Shown here: piece after piece, positions 38,049 to 46,397 of the stretch
How the letters are laid out: every line of letters begins with the position of its first letter
Numbering within the stretch: position 1 is the first letter of the stretch
Source of the DNA: BMS3ABIN03 sp964418885
GTDB taxonomy: Bacteria; Bacteroidota; Ignavibacteria; Ignavibacteriales; Ignavibacteriaceae
NCBI GenBank assembly: GCA_964418885.1
Contig: CAYQNW010000004.1
Span: 1 to 64,000 of the forward strand
Length of the DNA: 64,000 nt
Direction: 5' to 3'
Position numbers and translations under genes: made by a program
The notes under the pieces: model-generated
Databases searched by the model: none
What the model saw: the letters and a program-made list of their open reading frames with translations, nothing else
What the model was told of the DNA's origin: nothing

Positions 38049-38357
38049 CTAATAAGGATAATCATCATCTGTTAAATCATCCTCCGGATCATCCAACGGA
38101 ATAACATCATCTATCAGATCGTCATCATCCGGTTCTCTTTCAAAAGGATTACTTTTTTCATCTTCATCGTCTTCTTTATAGTAATCGTCGTCATTATCAA
38201 AATCATCGTCGTCATCAAAGTCATCATCATTTTTCTTGGCAGCATGTAAAACATAACTCAATCCAGTTAAAGATGAAAACTGATCCGGCACCTCAACACC
38301 TCTTTTTGTCGAGTCATTATCACTAATCATCATTTGAATTGCGCCATCCTGCAACAT
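38049..38357 (-). CDS. Highly acidic Asp-rich small protein
   Basis: This protein of 102 residues has about 50 mixed N-terminal residues (GVEVPDQFSSLTGLSYVLHA) and a second half made largely of Asp and Glu (for example DDDFDDDDDFDNDDDYY). No signal peptide is present. A Shine-Dalgarno AGGAG nine bases before the ATG at 38357 supports translation. The acidic tail could bind divalent metal or a basic protein, or simply be disordered. The function is unknown. It is convergent with hldD, five bases apart. Confidence 0.6.
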   Translation of the reverse strand: MLQDGAIQMMISDNDSTKRGVEVPDQFSSLTGLSYVLHAAKKNDDDFDDDDDFDNDDDYYKEDDEDEKSNPFEREPDDDDLIDDVIPLDDPEDDLTDDDYPY

Positions 38358-38530
38358 TATTTTTGTCTCCTATAAAAGTTAGAGTATATCCAATTGATTT
38401 AATTATAAGAAAAATAATTACAAAAAATAAATATTTATTTTTCTCATATACAATTATATTACTGATATCTTTGATACAAGCTTCAAAGAAATAATTTTCA
38501 TTACCATAACGAAAATACTAAAATATTATC

Positions 38531-38995
38531 ATGAAACTTGCAACACTTTGTTACATCACCAATAAAAAAAACAACTCAACTCTTATGATACACAGGGTAA
38601 AAAAAGAGAACGATTATCATCGTGGGAAATGGAATGGTCTTGGTGGAAAATTTGAACAGGGTGAAAGTCCGGAGGACTGCGCAATCAGAGAGATAAAAGA
38701 AGAAAGCGGACTAACTGTTAACAAAATAACAATGAAGGGGTTCATTACCTTTCCAATGTTCGATGGAAAAGAAGACTGGTATGTATTCCTTTTTGTTTCG
38801 GACAACTATGTGGGAAAATTAATTGACCCCAAGGAAGGAAATCTTGCCTGGATACCAAACGAAAAATTAACGGAGATTAATCTCTGGGAAGGCGATAAAA
38901 TTTTTATACCCTGGCTATTCAAGGACAAATTTTTTAGTGCGAAATTTAATTATGAAGACGGTGAGTTTGTAGATTATGAGGTTAATTTTTATTGA
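38531..38995 (+). CDS. Nudix hydrolase, MutT/8-oxo-dGTP phosphatase-like
   Basis: This protein of 154 residues has a complete Nudix box: GGKFEQGE, seven residues, then REIKEESGL, matching G-x5-E-x7-REU-x-EE-x-GU. Upstream is the strand pair KLATLCYITNKKNNSTLMIH and GKWNGLGGKFE. The WNGLGGK layout is like the human MTH1 and Firmicute MutX group that hydrolyses oxidised purine nucleotides, so 8-oxo-dGTP is a plausible substrate. A uracil-DNA-glycosylase-like gene lies about 100 bases downstream, consistent with a repair neighbourhood. Confidence 0.88.
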   Translation: MKLATLCYITNKKNNSTLMIHRVKKENDYHRGKWNGLGGKFEQGESPEDCAIREIKEESGLTVNKITMKGFITFPMFDGKEDWYVFLFVSDNYVGKLIDPKEGNLAWIPNEKLTEINLWEGDKIFIPWLFKDKFFSAKFNYEDGEFVDYEVNFY

Positions 38996-39099
38996 GTAAA
39001 CTTCTGGATGAAGCACTTAACTATGAATTATATATATGTATAAAGAGTAATGCCATCCTTGATTTGTACTTAAAACATCATTGAAAAAACTGATTTAAA

Positions 39100-39765
39100 A
39101 TGACTTTCGCCGATAAAGCAATAAAATATTTTCTGGGTCTACAAACCCCTCGCGGACTTTCTAAAGATATTGAAATTATGAATCCATATCATAATCCGGA
39201 TGTTCGGCAAGTTGTTAAGGATTTCTACCGAAAATTTTTTAACAAGAAAAAACAAAGATTATTTATTTTTGGAATAAACCCGGGAAGATTTGGCGGTGGC
39301 TTAACAGGTATCGCTTTCACCGATCCCGTTGTGCTGAAAGAAACCTGCGGAATTGAAAACTGTCTGGGAAATAAAAAGGAGCTCTCCAGTAAATTCATCT
39401 ACAAAATGATTGAAGAATACGGCGGAGTTAAAAAGTTTTATTCAAACATGTTCATTTCGGCACTTTATCCTCTTGCCCTCATCAAAGACGGCAAAAACCA
39501 CAATTATTACGACACAAGAGATTTATCCATTGCTTTACGAAATGAAATTGTTAAATCGATCAAATCACAAATAGAATTTGGCTGCCGGAAAGATTCTGTG
39601 ATTATACTCGGTAAGAAAAACGCCGACTATTATTCTTCAATAAACAAAGAGTACAATTTTTTCAAAAGGATAATCATACTCGAACATCCGCGTTACATTA
39701 TGCAGTATAAATTAAGATTTGTTAACAAGTATATAAAGAAATATATCTCTGCTTTATCTAGCTGA
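39100..39765 (+). CDS. SMUG2-like uracil-DNA glycosylase family protein
   Basis: This protein of 221 residues belongs to the uracil-DNA glycosylase superfamily, closest by memory to the SMUG2/DUF4918 group found in Bacteroidetes. Motif 1 is LFIFGINPGRFGGGLTGIAF near residue 62, with the substrate-facing Asn. The C-terminal motif 2 is ILEHPRYIMQY with a catalytic-type His. SMUG2 enzymes excise uracil and other deaminated bases in base-excision repair. The start ATG at 39100 follows the Nudix gene by about 104 bases. Exact substrate range cannot be read from sequence. Confidence 0.8.
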   Translation: MTFADKAIKYFLGLQTPRGLSKDIEIMNPYHNPDVRQVVKDFYRKFFNKKKQRLFIFGINPGRFGGGLTGIAFTDPVVLKETCGIENCLGNKKELSSKFIYKMIEEYGGVKKFYSNMFISALYPLALIKDGKNHNYYDTRDLSIALRNEIVKSIKSQIEFGCRKDSVIILGKKNADYYSSINKEYNFFKRIIILEHPRYIMQYKLRFVNKYIKKYISALSS

Positions 39766-40551
39766 TTAAGATAAACATGTTAGAAATTCCCTGATTCTTT
39801 TGTTTACTATATCTTTTGATTCTATCGGCGTCATATGCCCTGCATTTTCTACCACGATAAATTTGGAACCCTTGATTTTCTCTGCCATCGACTTCATAAT
39901 ATCCGCAGGGATTAGCTTATCTTCCTTTCCACAAATAATCAAAACAGGAATGGAAATTTTAGATAAATAAGATGTCGTGTCCGTTCTGCCTGCCATCGCA
40001 AGCAAACATCCCTTCAGCCCAACAGAACTATTTTGCTTCGAACGATTGAGGACTTCCCGGTACTCTGAATTATGTTCTTTAATAAATTTCTCGCCAAAAC
40101 AATTAGGAACAAATTGCTCAACAAATTTTTCTGAACCTTCCTCATTAATTATTTTTATTCCTGCTGCTCTTTTCAATCTTCCCTGATCATCATCTGCCAC
40201 TGATTTTGTGTCGCACAAAATCAATGCACCAAGCTTATTTTCCATTCTCTCAACTGCTCTTAGGGAAATATATCCTCCCATTGATAATCCGCATAAAACC
40301 GGTTTATCGAGATTTAATTCGTTTATAACTTTTTCAAGATCATCAACAAACGACTCCATTGTATATTGTCCGTCTGATTCGGGTGATTGCCCCAACCCAC
40401 GTATATCGTAAGTAATGCAATAATACTCCTTAATAAAATTTTCTACCTGGGCATCCCACATATGGTGATCATATGGAAAGCCATGCACAAATATTATAGC
40501 TTTTAAATTTTCTTGCCCCGATGTGAATATGGAAAGGTTATTAATCTTCAT
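39766..40551 (-). CDS. Alpha/beta hydrolase
   Basis: This cytosolic alpha/beta-fold hydrolase of 261 residues has the oxyanion loop HGFPYDHHMWD near residue 23 and the nucleophile elbow GLSMGGY with Ser90. The acid is Asp211 in CGKEDKLIP and the base His239 in NAGHMTPIE, so the triad is complete. The layout is like 3-oxoadipate enol-lactonase and related esterases, but no aromatic degradation genes lie nearby, so the substrate is unknown. It is convergent with the SMUG2-like gene (stop codons adjacent). Confidence 0.85.
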   Translation of the reverse strand: MKINNLSIFTSGQENLKAIIFVHGFPYDHHMWDAQVENFIKEYYCITYDIRGLGQSPESDGQYTMESFVDDLEKVINELNLDKPVLCGLSMGGYISLRAVERMENKLGALILCDTKSVADDDQGRLKRAAGIKIINEEGSEKFVEQFVPNCFGEKFIKEHNSEYREVLNRSKQNSSVGLKGCLLAMAGRTDTTSYLSKISIPVLIICGKEDKLIPADIMKSMAEKIKGSKFIVVENAGHMTPIESKDIVNKRIREFLTCLS

Positions 40552-40622
40552 GTGTAAACTTTTCTTTTGATTATTTTAAATTAACATTTTTACAAAACAA
40601 CTTTAAACTTCTGAAAATACGA

Positions 40623-43343
40623 TTAAAAACTAACCTGATAGCCTATAGAAAAGTAAAACAACAGATCTCCCCATCTAATTGGATTTTCAGGAAGATCTTT
40701 CTGTAATAGAAAGCTTCTGCCAATGGCAAAATCCGCGGGACCAATCGGGGTATCGAAAGATATAATCCCGCCGATACCATGACGTAAATCTTTAAACCTG
40801 ATTTTCTCCTGTGTTAGCCAGGTTGATCCTAAATCATACCTGAATTTAAGATAAGTATCGAAGAAAATCTGGAAGGGAAGTTTTATCCTGTACATTATTG
40901 AGGTCAACATTATTTGTCTGCCCCTGAACTCATTTTCTCTCATTCCAAAAAACGAGTTCATTCCACCTAATAAAAATTGTTCGCTGAGTGGTAATGTTTT
41001 ATCTCCAAATCCTATCTTTATTCTCGGTACAATTGTGCTTCTTTTTCCTAACTTAACGTAGTACAACAAATCCATTCCTAGATTGCTGTACCCTTCATCG
41101 CCTCCCAAAAAGCTTTGTGCTGTTTCATAAAATCCTGAAAAATACACTCCTTTTAACGGATACGGGTACCTATCTATATCATCAACTGTAGCTGTAATAC
41201 CAAGACTAACTATCTTCGTTTTATATGGCGTTTTAATTTTATTTTCCTTGTTTTTCACTTCATCTATCTGGTATTTACCTGTAAAGACTAGGTTTCCGAA
41301 TTTTTCTACCTGGGTACCGACCGAAATAGATGCCCCATAAAATATTTGTCTGTATACTCCTGTTTTTTTTCTGGAAAACCTATTCCCGGTTACAGTGGTA
41401 TCATTCTCATAGATTCCAATATCGTTAAACTTATAAAACGCACTCAGGTTATATGTAAGATACGTGTTCAGTATCCGGTGATTTTTCAACTCGTATATAT
41501 ATTGTCTGTTACTTGTTCCGCCAAAAAAATACATCCCGGTTTCAATGCCTGTGCCTAAAAAATCTTCATCTCTAATATCAAGACCGAATTGTGCATTGTA
41601 AGTTTCATCCAATAAAAATCCAAAACGTAGGATGCTGGTTTCTTTCTCCTGCACATTTATTATAAGAATGTTTTTGTCTTCCTCTTTTTTTTCAACACTT
41701 AAAGCAATCTCGTTATAAAATCTGCTGCTTCTTAAATTATCTAGACTTTCTTTCGCTTTGGCATAGGTAAAGTAATCGCCGGAATGTATCGGGACTTCTC
41801 TCGTAACTAATGACCCCCTGGCAAATTTTCCTTCAACACGTATTTCCGAAATCATTCCTTCATCAAAGTATAAGATCAGTTCTCCTGTTAAATCGTCAAA
41901 AGAAATACGATAACAGTTTGCGAGTAAATATCCGCGAGACCGATAATATTTTAATACTTCTGAAATATCTTTAGCAGCTCGCCAATTATTAATTGGCTTA
42001 GCAATAAGATTCGAAAGGATGGCATTAATTACATCTTTATCTCCTATTTTGATCCCTATTGTTTTAACATCTTTAACAATTGGATTTTGCTGATACTTAA
42101 ACCTCAGTGTTGTAAAATTATTCTGTTCGCTTAGCTCTACACTTACTTTTTTGAAGTTACCGGTTTTATACAATGTTTCGATATCTTCTTTAATTTCCAG
42201 ACTGGAAACGGAATCCTGTTTACTATACTTGTTGAGCAATGCATTTATTTCTACGTTTCCGGCTGATACATATTCTATATTTTTTATAAAATACTCTGTC
42301 TCTCTTAAATTACTTGCTCTTATCGAATCAATTTTCAATTTGACTTTCTTAATAAACGGTAACGTACTTTTATAGCCGGAAAGGATAAGGGAATCTATAT
42401 TCGTAAACTCCGTTGCAGTTACATTACTTAACTCTGGATTGATTACAAAATCAGCGCGCTTTAACTCAAGTTCATTAAGTTTTTTCATAGGAATGCTTAC
42501 AACCTGATCTGCCACATACCAGGGGAGTTCCATTTCGTCTTCAGAATGGAGAGGGCTTGTAGTGTTAACTGCAACAACAAGATCAGCACCGCTTTGGCGG
42601 GTAACATCAACAGGAATATTTGAGACTAATCCTCCATCCACAAGCAATCGGTCTCCCCATTTTACTGGTTCCAAGAAAAATGAAACGCTGGAACTTGCAC
42701 GCATAGTCTTACTTAAAGATCCTTTACCGAGCACAACCATCTGCCCAGTAAGCAGATCAGTACAAACTGCGCGGAACTTAACCCACAGATCATCAAAGCT
42801 ATCGCCCGAATTTATCGGAGCCATGCTTGTGAGCAGATAAAAATAATTTGAGAGTCTCTGCCCGTTATTTAGAGAGGTAGGAAGAACTGGTTTTAGACCA
42901 TCTAGCCTTAGAGAAAACAACGCCCTGTCTTCGGTTATTTTCTGATCAACAAATAATTCGCTTCTGCTCGTTTCATTAGTAAGAGATAATAGACTTTCCC
43001 AATCAGTTTTTGTAACAATGGAATCAAGCTCATTGACAGAATACCCTGCAGCAAATAGCCCGCCTATTATACTGCCCATACTTGTACCAACTATTACATC
43101 GGTTTTTATTCCTGCTTCTTCTAAGGCTTTAAGCACTCCAATTTGTGCTATCGCCCTGGCACCACCGCCACTTAAGGCGAGACCTAATTTGGGTTCATCT
43201 GCGGGGACATATTCAACTAAACCAAATGGGAGCTTTTGGGGTTTTAATTCAATAGAAATGGTTTTCTTTTGCTGTGGATGAAGAGAAGAAATAAAAACAA
43301 CTGAAAAAAGTATTGTTATTTTTTTAAATATTCCCGTTGGCAT
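40623..43343 (-). CDS. Patatin-like phospholipase with BamA-like barrel
   Basis: This 906-residue exported protein joins a patatin hydrolase to an outer-membrane barrel. A signal peptide ends near residue 24. The patatin domain (about 50-310) has the oxyanion GGGARA, the nucleophile elbow GTSMGS with Ser88, and the DGG motif in LLVDGGLVSNIP supplying Asp. Next come POTRA-like repeats (about 340-580; EIRVEGKFARGSLVTREVP). The C-terminal 300 or so residues are a barrel of the Omp85/BamA type (DTPIGPADFAIGRS), ending in VSF, with a terminal Phe as in outer-membrane barrels. The PlpD family of Pseudomonas has the same order and secretes or displays its lipase. It lies 72 bases downstream of yidC. 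Confidence 0.9.
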   Translation of the reverse strand: MPTGIFKKITILFSVVFISSLHPQQKKTISIELKPQKLPFGLVEYVPADEPKLGLALSGGGARAIAQIGVLKALEEAGIKTDVIVGTSMGSIIGGLFAAGYSVNELDSIVTKTDWESLLSLTNETSRSELFVDQKITEDRALFSLRLDGLKPVLPTSLNNGQRLSNYFYLLTSMAPINSGDSFDDLWVKFRAVCTDLLTGQMVVLGKGSLSKTMRASSSVSFFLEPVKWGDRLLVDGGLVSNIPVDVTRQSGADLVVAVNTTSPLHSEDEMELPWYVADQVVSIPMKKLNELELKRADFVINPELSNVTATEFTNIDSLILSGYKSTLPFIKKVKLKIDSIRASNLRETEYFIKNIEYVSAGNVEINALLNKYSKQDSVSSLEIKEDIETLYKTGNFKKVSVELSEQNNFTTLRFKYQQNPIVKDVKTIGIKIGDKDVINAILSNLIAKPINNWRAAKDISEVLKYYRSRGYLLANCYRISFDDLTGELILYFDEGMISEIRVEGKFARGSLVTREVPIHSGDYFTYAKAKESLDNLRSSRFYNEIALSVEKKEEDKNILIINVQEKETSILRFGFLLDETYNAQFGLDIRDEDFLGTGIETGMYFFGGTSNRQYIYELKNHRILNTYLTYNLSAFYKFNDIGIYENDTTVTGNRFSRKKTGVYRQIFYGASISVGTQVEKFGNLVFTGKYQIDEVKNKENKIKTPYKTKIVSLGITATVDDIDRYPYPLKGVYFSGFYETAQSFLGGDEGYSNLGMDLLYYVKLGKRSTIVPRIKIGFGDKTLPLSEQFLLGGMNSFFGMRENEFRGRQIMLTSIMYRIKLPFQIFFDTYLKFRYDLGSTWLTQEKIRFKDLRHGIGGIISFDTPIGPADFAIGRSFLLQKDLPENPIRWGDLLFYFSIGYQVSF

Positions 43344-43415
43344 TAGCTGTTATCAATGACAAAATACGTTTGAAAAAGTATATGTTACTCGAATTTAAAT
43401 TTACGTAAATATACT

Positions 43416-45260
43416 TTAACGTCTTCTCTTTTGTTGTGTCTTTGATTGCTGTTCGGCAGCTTCCATTAGTCTTGACATAAATCCCTGCTTTTTCTTTGGG
43501 TTTTTTACAGGAACTAGCTCCATACCATCATGCTTATGATTGATATATTGCTGCTGTGCTATTGAAAATAGGTTAAATAAAAAGTAATAAAGGTTAAGTC
43601 CTGAGGGAAAACTCATGAACAAAATCGTAAGGAAAATCGGCATCACATAAACCATTGCTTTTTGCTTCGGGTCTTTCATCGTCATCTTCTGCTGAATAAA
43701 AGTTGTAATTCCCATTAGTAATGCAAGTCCACTTATTTCCTGTATACCGAACAAAGGAAGTTTAAATCCAAGATTATAAATAACATCGGGCTGCGAGAGG
43801 TCCTTAATCCAGAGGATGAAAGGCTGTTGTCTTAATTCGATTGCTGTTCGGAAAAGCCCCCACAAAGCTACAAATATCGGCATTTGAAGTAACATCGGTA
43901 AACATCCACCAGCAGGATTTACACCGTATGTCTGATACAGCTTCATAGTTTCTTTATTCAGCTTTTGCTGATCATCTTTATACTTCTCTTTTATTTCAGC
44001 GATTTTAGGTTGAAGCAGCTGCATCTTCTTCATCGACTGGTAACTTTGCTTAGTGAGAGGATAAACAACAATTTTGATGATCAATGAAAAAACTACTATA
44101 ACAAATCCATAATTAGGAATGAAAAGATGAAGGAAATTAAAAAGTGGAAGTAATATATATTCGGCAATTGGTCTTACAACAAATTTCAACCCGAAGAAAC
44201 TTCCAAAGTCAACAAGCGCTTTAAGATGGCTACCAAGGCTTTTCAGCTTGTTATAATCAACCGGACCTATATATAATTTAAATGATCTTGTTTCCTGGTC
44301 AGTGTTTTTGAAAGGAAGTATCAGTCTTGCATTATAATATTCTTCCACACCATGTGCTGATATCTGTTCCCTGTTTCCCTCTAAATATGCTCCATCCACA
44401 TTTGAAGGATTATCCGGAATAATAACTGCAGCAAAATATTTATTTCTTACTGCAATCCAGTCTATCCTGCCATGATAATCTTCCTGCACTTTTTCACCAA
44501 CCGACGAAGCATCTAAAACAGCTTGTTCATCACCATAAAAAACACTCGAGTTAGAGTAATTTGCTTCATCAACAGTGTTATATTCTACAAACTTCAGCCC
44601 GTTGTTCCAGACAAGATCGTAAGCATTGTTGCTTATCACATCACGCATTCCGGATAATTCTATTTTACTACCTATTTCATAACTTGAACCATAAAACTTA
44701 TAACTCTTTAATATTTCTTTTCCTTCACCCACCTTCCAGGTAAATCGTATTACAATAGAATCCTTACCATTAATCTGATATTTTCCCGGGGCTTTATCGG
44801 AAGTGAATGTATAATCCGCTGTATTAATTGCTTTTCCATCCGTTGAAACAAACGAAAGATTATATGTATTCCCCTTTGTATAATTTATTAATTGTACACT
44901 TTTTTTATAATAATCATTGCTGTTATCGTTAATGGAATACCAGTTATTAAAATCTTTCAGAAAAACCTTATGAATGTTTCCGCCAATGTTTGATAGTTCA
45001 ACAATAAATACTTCATTCTCAACCGTTGTTAACTTTTCGTTTTTTCTGGAAACCGTGTCTTGAGCAGAGATATTCTCCTGCGTTTTTAATTCCTTAACGG
45101 GTGACTTTTCTTCCTGTTTTTTTTGAAGAGTATCAATAACAATTGTTGTTGAATCCGTTTTTTTTGGTTTTTCAACCACCGGTTCAGGCGCTGTCATATA
45201 GAGCCAGACGACTAATATTATTCCGATTAAAACGAACGCAATTGTTGTCTGTTTATCCAT
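43416..45260 (-). CDS. yidC: Membrane protein insertase YidC
   Basis: This is a YidC/Oxa1 insertase of 614 residues that places proteins in the inner membrane, alone or with SecYEG. An N-terminal membrane helix (TTIAFVLIGIILVVWLYM) is followed by a Lys/Glu-rich linker, a large periplasmic beta-domain (about 75-350) and a C-terminal core of five helices (about 360-580). The core includes QMPIFVALWGLFR and YFLFNLFSIAQQQYI. The C-terminal tail is basic. The length fits Gram-negative YidC. It lies 145 bases from rnpA in the conserved rpmH-rnpA-yidC order; no yidD gene lies between. Confidence 0.96.
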   Translation of the reverse strand: MDKQTTIAFVLIGIILVVWLYMTAPEPVVEKPKKTDSTTIVIDTLQKKQEEKSPVKELKTQENISAQDTVSRKNEKLTTVENEVFIVELSNIGGNIHKVFLKDFNNWYSINDNSNDYYKKSVQLINYTKGNTYNLSFVSTDGKAINTADYTFTSDKAPGKYQINGKDSIVIRFTWKVGEGKEILKSYKFYGSSYEIGSKIELSGMRDVISNNAYDLVWNNGLKFVEYNTVDEANYSNSSVFYGDEQAVLDASSVGEKVQEDYHGRIDWIAVRNKYFAAVIIPDNPSNVDGAYLEGNREQISAHGVEEYYNARLILPFKNTDQETRSFKLYIGPVDYNKLKSLGSHLKALVDFGSFFGLKFVVRPIAEYILLPLFNFLHLFIPNYGFVIVVFSLIIKIVVYPLTKQSYQSMKKMQLLQPKIAEIKEKYKDDQQKLNKETMKLYQTYGVNPAGGCLPMLLQMPIFVALWGLFRTAIELRQQPFILWIKDLSQPDVIYNLGFKLPLFGIQEISGLALLMGITTFIQQKMTMKDPKQKAMVYVMPIFLTILFMSFPSGLNLYYFLFNLFSIAQQQYINHKHDGMELVPVKNPKKKQGFMSRLMEAAEQQSKTQQKRRR

Positions 45261-45405
45261 TATTTACCCTTTTAAGTGTCATCCCAGAGATGAAACGAAG
45301 ATAGCGGTTAAATTTTAATAACATATATAACAAGTTAGAGAAATAATACACAAAAATTAAAAATTCTTTAGTGATGCAGGTTATGTTTACGTGCTCTTCA
45401 ATTTA

Positions 45406-45804
45406 TCAAATTCTGTTGCTGATAATATCCATTACTTCCCTTATCCCGGCCTCAACATCCACTAATTTCAATGCTTTATCTTTTTCTTGATTTAACCTAA
45501 ACGGTGATAAAATCAAGTTTACACCTTTGCTTTTTATTAAACACCTATCAGTAAGACTGGATTTATTTAATCTATATGCTACTCTGAAGAGACGTTTCAG
45601 CTTGTTCCTCCAAACAGCATTTCCAAGTTTTTTAGATACAGCAACAGCGAATTTAATCCCCGGCTGTTTCGCGGTAATATCAACAAAATAGTATGCCTTT
45701 AGTTTTTTATCAGAAGATAGGAGGGTTGTACCGGATTGGAATACTTTATTTATATCTTTTTTATGCTTAATTATTTCTCTTGCCGATAGCCCATATTTTT
45801 TCAC
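45406..45804 (-). CDS. rnpA: Ribonuclease P protein component
   Basis: This basic protein of 132 residues binds the RNase P RNA and helps cut 5' leaders from pre-tRNA. It has the family core FAVAVSKKLGNAVWRNKLKR (about residues 53-72), a version of the RNR motif, preceded by strands KKLKAYYFVDI. The start is GTG at 45804, seven bases after the rpmH stop, so the two are translated from one message. The C-terminal part (DVEAGIREVMDII) is slightly extended. Confidence 0.93.
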   Translation of the reverse strand: MKKYGLSAREIIKHKKDINKVFQSGTTLLSSDKKLKAYYFVDITAKQPGIKFAVAVSKKLGNAVWRNKLKRLFRVAYRLNKSSLTDRCLIKSKGVNLILSPFRLNQEKDKALKLVDVEAGIREVMDIISNRI

Positions 45805-45810
45805 CAGACA

Positions 45811-45957
45811 TTAAAACTCATCGCTAACGGTTAGTTTTTTCCTACCCCTTGTTCTTCTTCGCGAAAGCACTTTTCTTCCATTTTTGGTTTTCATTCTTTC
45901 CCTGAAACCATGCTTATTTTTTCTTTTTCTGTTACTTGGCTGATATGTCCTTTTCAT
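45811..45957 (-). CDS. rpmH: 50S ribosomal protein L34
   Basis: This is a short basic protein of 48 residues with the standard L34 sequence MKRTYQPSNRKRKNKHGFR, then RMKTKNGRKVLSRRRTRGRK and a short tail. The frame runs from ATG at 45957 to TAA at 45811-45813. It is the first gene of the leftward rpmH-rnpA-yidC operon next to the origin, and its promoter must lie within the origin region. Confidence 0.97.
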   Translation of the reverse strand: MKRTYQPSNRKRKNKHGFRERMKTKNGRKVLSRRRTRGRKKLTVSDEF

Positions 45958-46143
45958 TTATACCTCAAAATCTTAAAAAAAGAATACAAATTTAAGTGGA
46001 TGAGTTCAATTATACAAGCTGTTTTGTTTGTCAAATATGTAAAGAAAATTATTAATGAAAATAATTTATTATTTATCCAGAATTAATTTGCTCCATATAT
46101 AAATAGTTTCTATTTTTTACCTAGTACAAGGCACTGAAATTAA

Positions 46144-46163
46144 TGTGGATAATTTGTTGATAA
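46144..46163 (-). promoter_or_regulatory. Pair of DnaA boxes
   Basis: An exact TGTGGATAA (46144-46152) is followed after two bases by TGTTGATAA (46155-46163, one mismatch), both in the same orientation. The direct pairing is typical of cooperative DnaA loading at an origin. Confidence 0.7.
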
Positions 46164-46171
46164 CTGTTTCT

Positions 46172-46188
46172 TGTGAAAACGTTTCACA
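46172..46188. promoter_or_regulatory. Operator-like 17-bp palindrome in oriC
   Basis: Arms TGTGAAA (46172-46178) and TTTCACA (46182-46188) surround ACG, a perfect odd-centred palindrome eight bases after the DnaA box pair. It resembles operators of helix-turn-helix dimers such as the LacI family, although their sites are usually even-centred. The binding protein is unknown. Confidence 0.45.
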
Positions 46189-46381
46189 TTATGTTTTGAG
46201 TGCCATGCTTAGCTTAATTAGTAATTTTTGTGTGTCTTTTTTAAACAATCTGGCTAATACGCTTGTAAACAAAGGAGTTAACGTGCCCCATCTTATGTTA
46301 ACAAAATGTTAATATGTTTTAGATAGGTCATTATTTTACCCCTAAATGAGTAATATTCAAATATTTATTTAAGTTTTAACT

Positions 46382-46390
46382 TGTGGATAA
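46382..46390 (-). promoter_or_regulatory. DnaA box overlapping dnaA start
   Basis: An exact TGTGGATAA lies across the possible GTG start codon (46383) and ends seven bases before the ATG at 46398. DnaA bound here could repress its own translation or transcription, or help load the origin. Confidence 0.65.
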
Positions 46391-46397
46391 CTTAAAA

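Larger units (their letters stand above)
45958..46397. other. oriC: Predicted chromosomal origin oriC, dnaA-proximal
   Basis: This AT-rich interval lies between divergent rpmH and dnaA, the classical place of the bacterial origin. Two exact DnaA boxes (TGTGGATAA, the complement of TTATCCACA) lie at 46144-46152 and 46382-46390. One-mismatch boxes lie at 46155-46163 (TGTTGATAA) and 46073-46081 (TTATCCAGA). A 17-base palindrome lies at 46172-46188. AT-rich stretches suitable for unwinding flank the boxes. The interval also carries the divergent promoters. Origin status is inferred from gene order and boxes. Confidence 0.75.
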
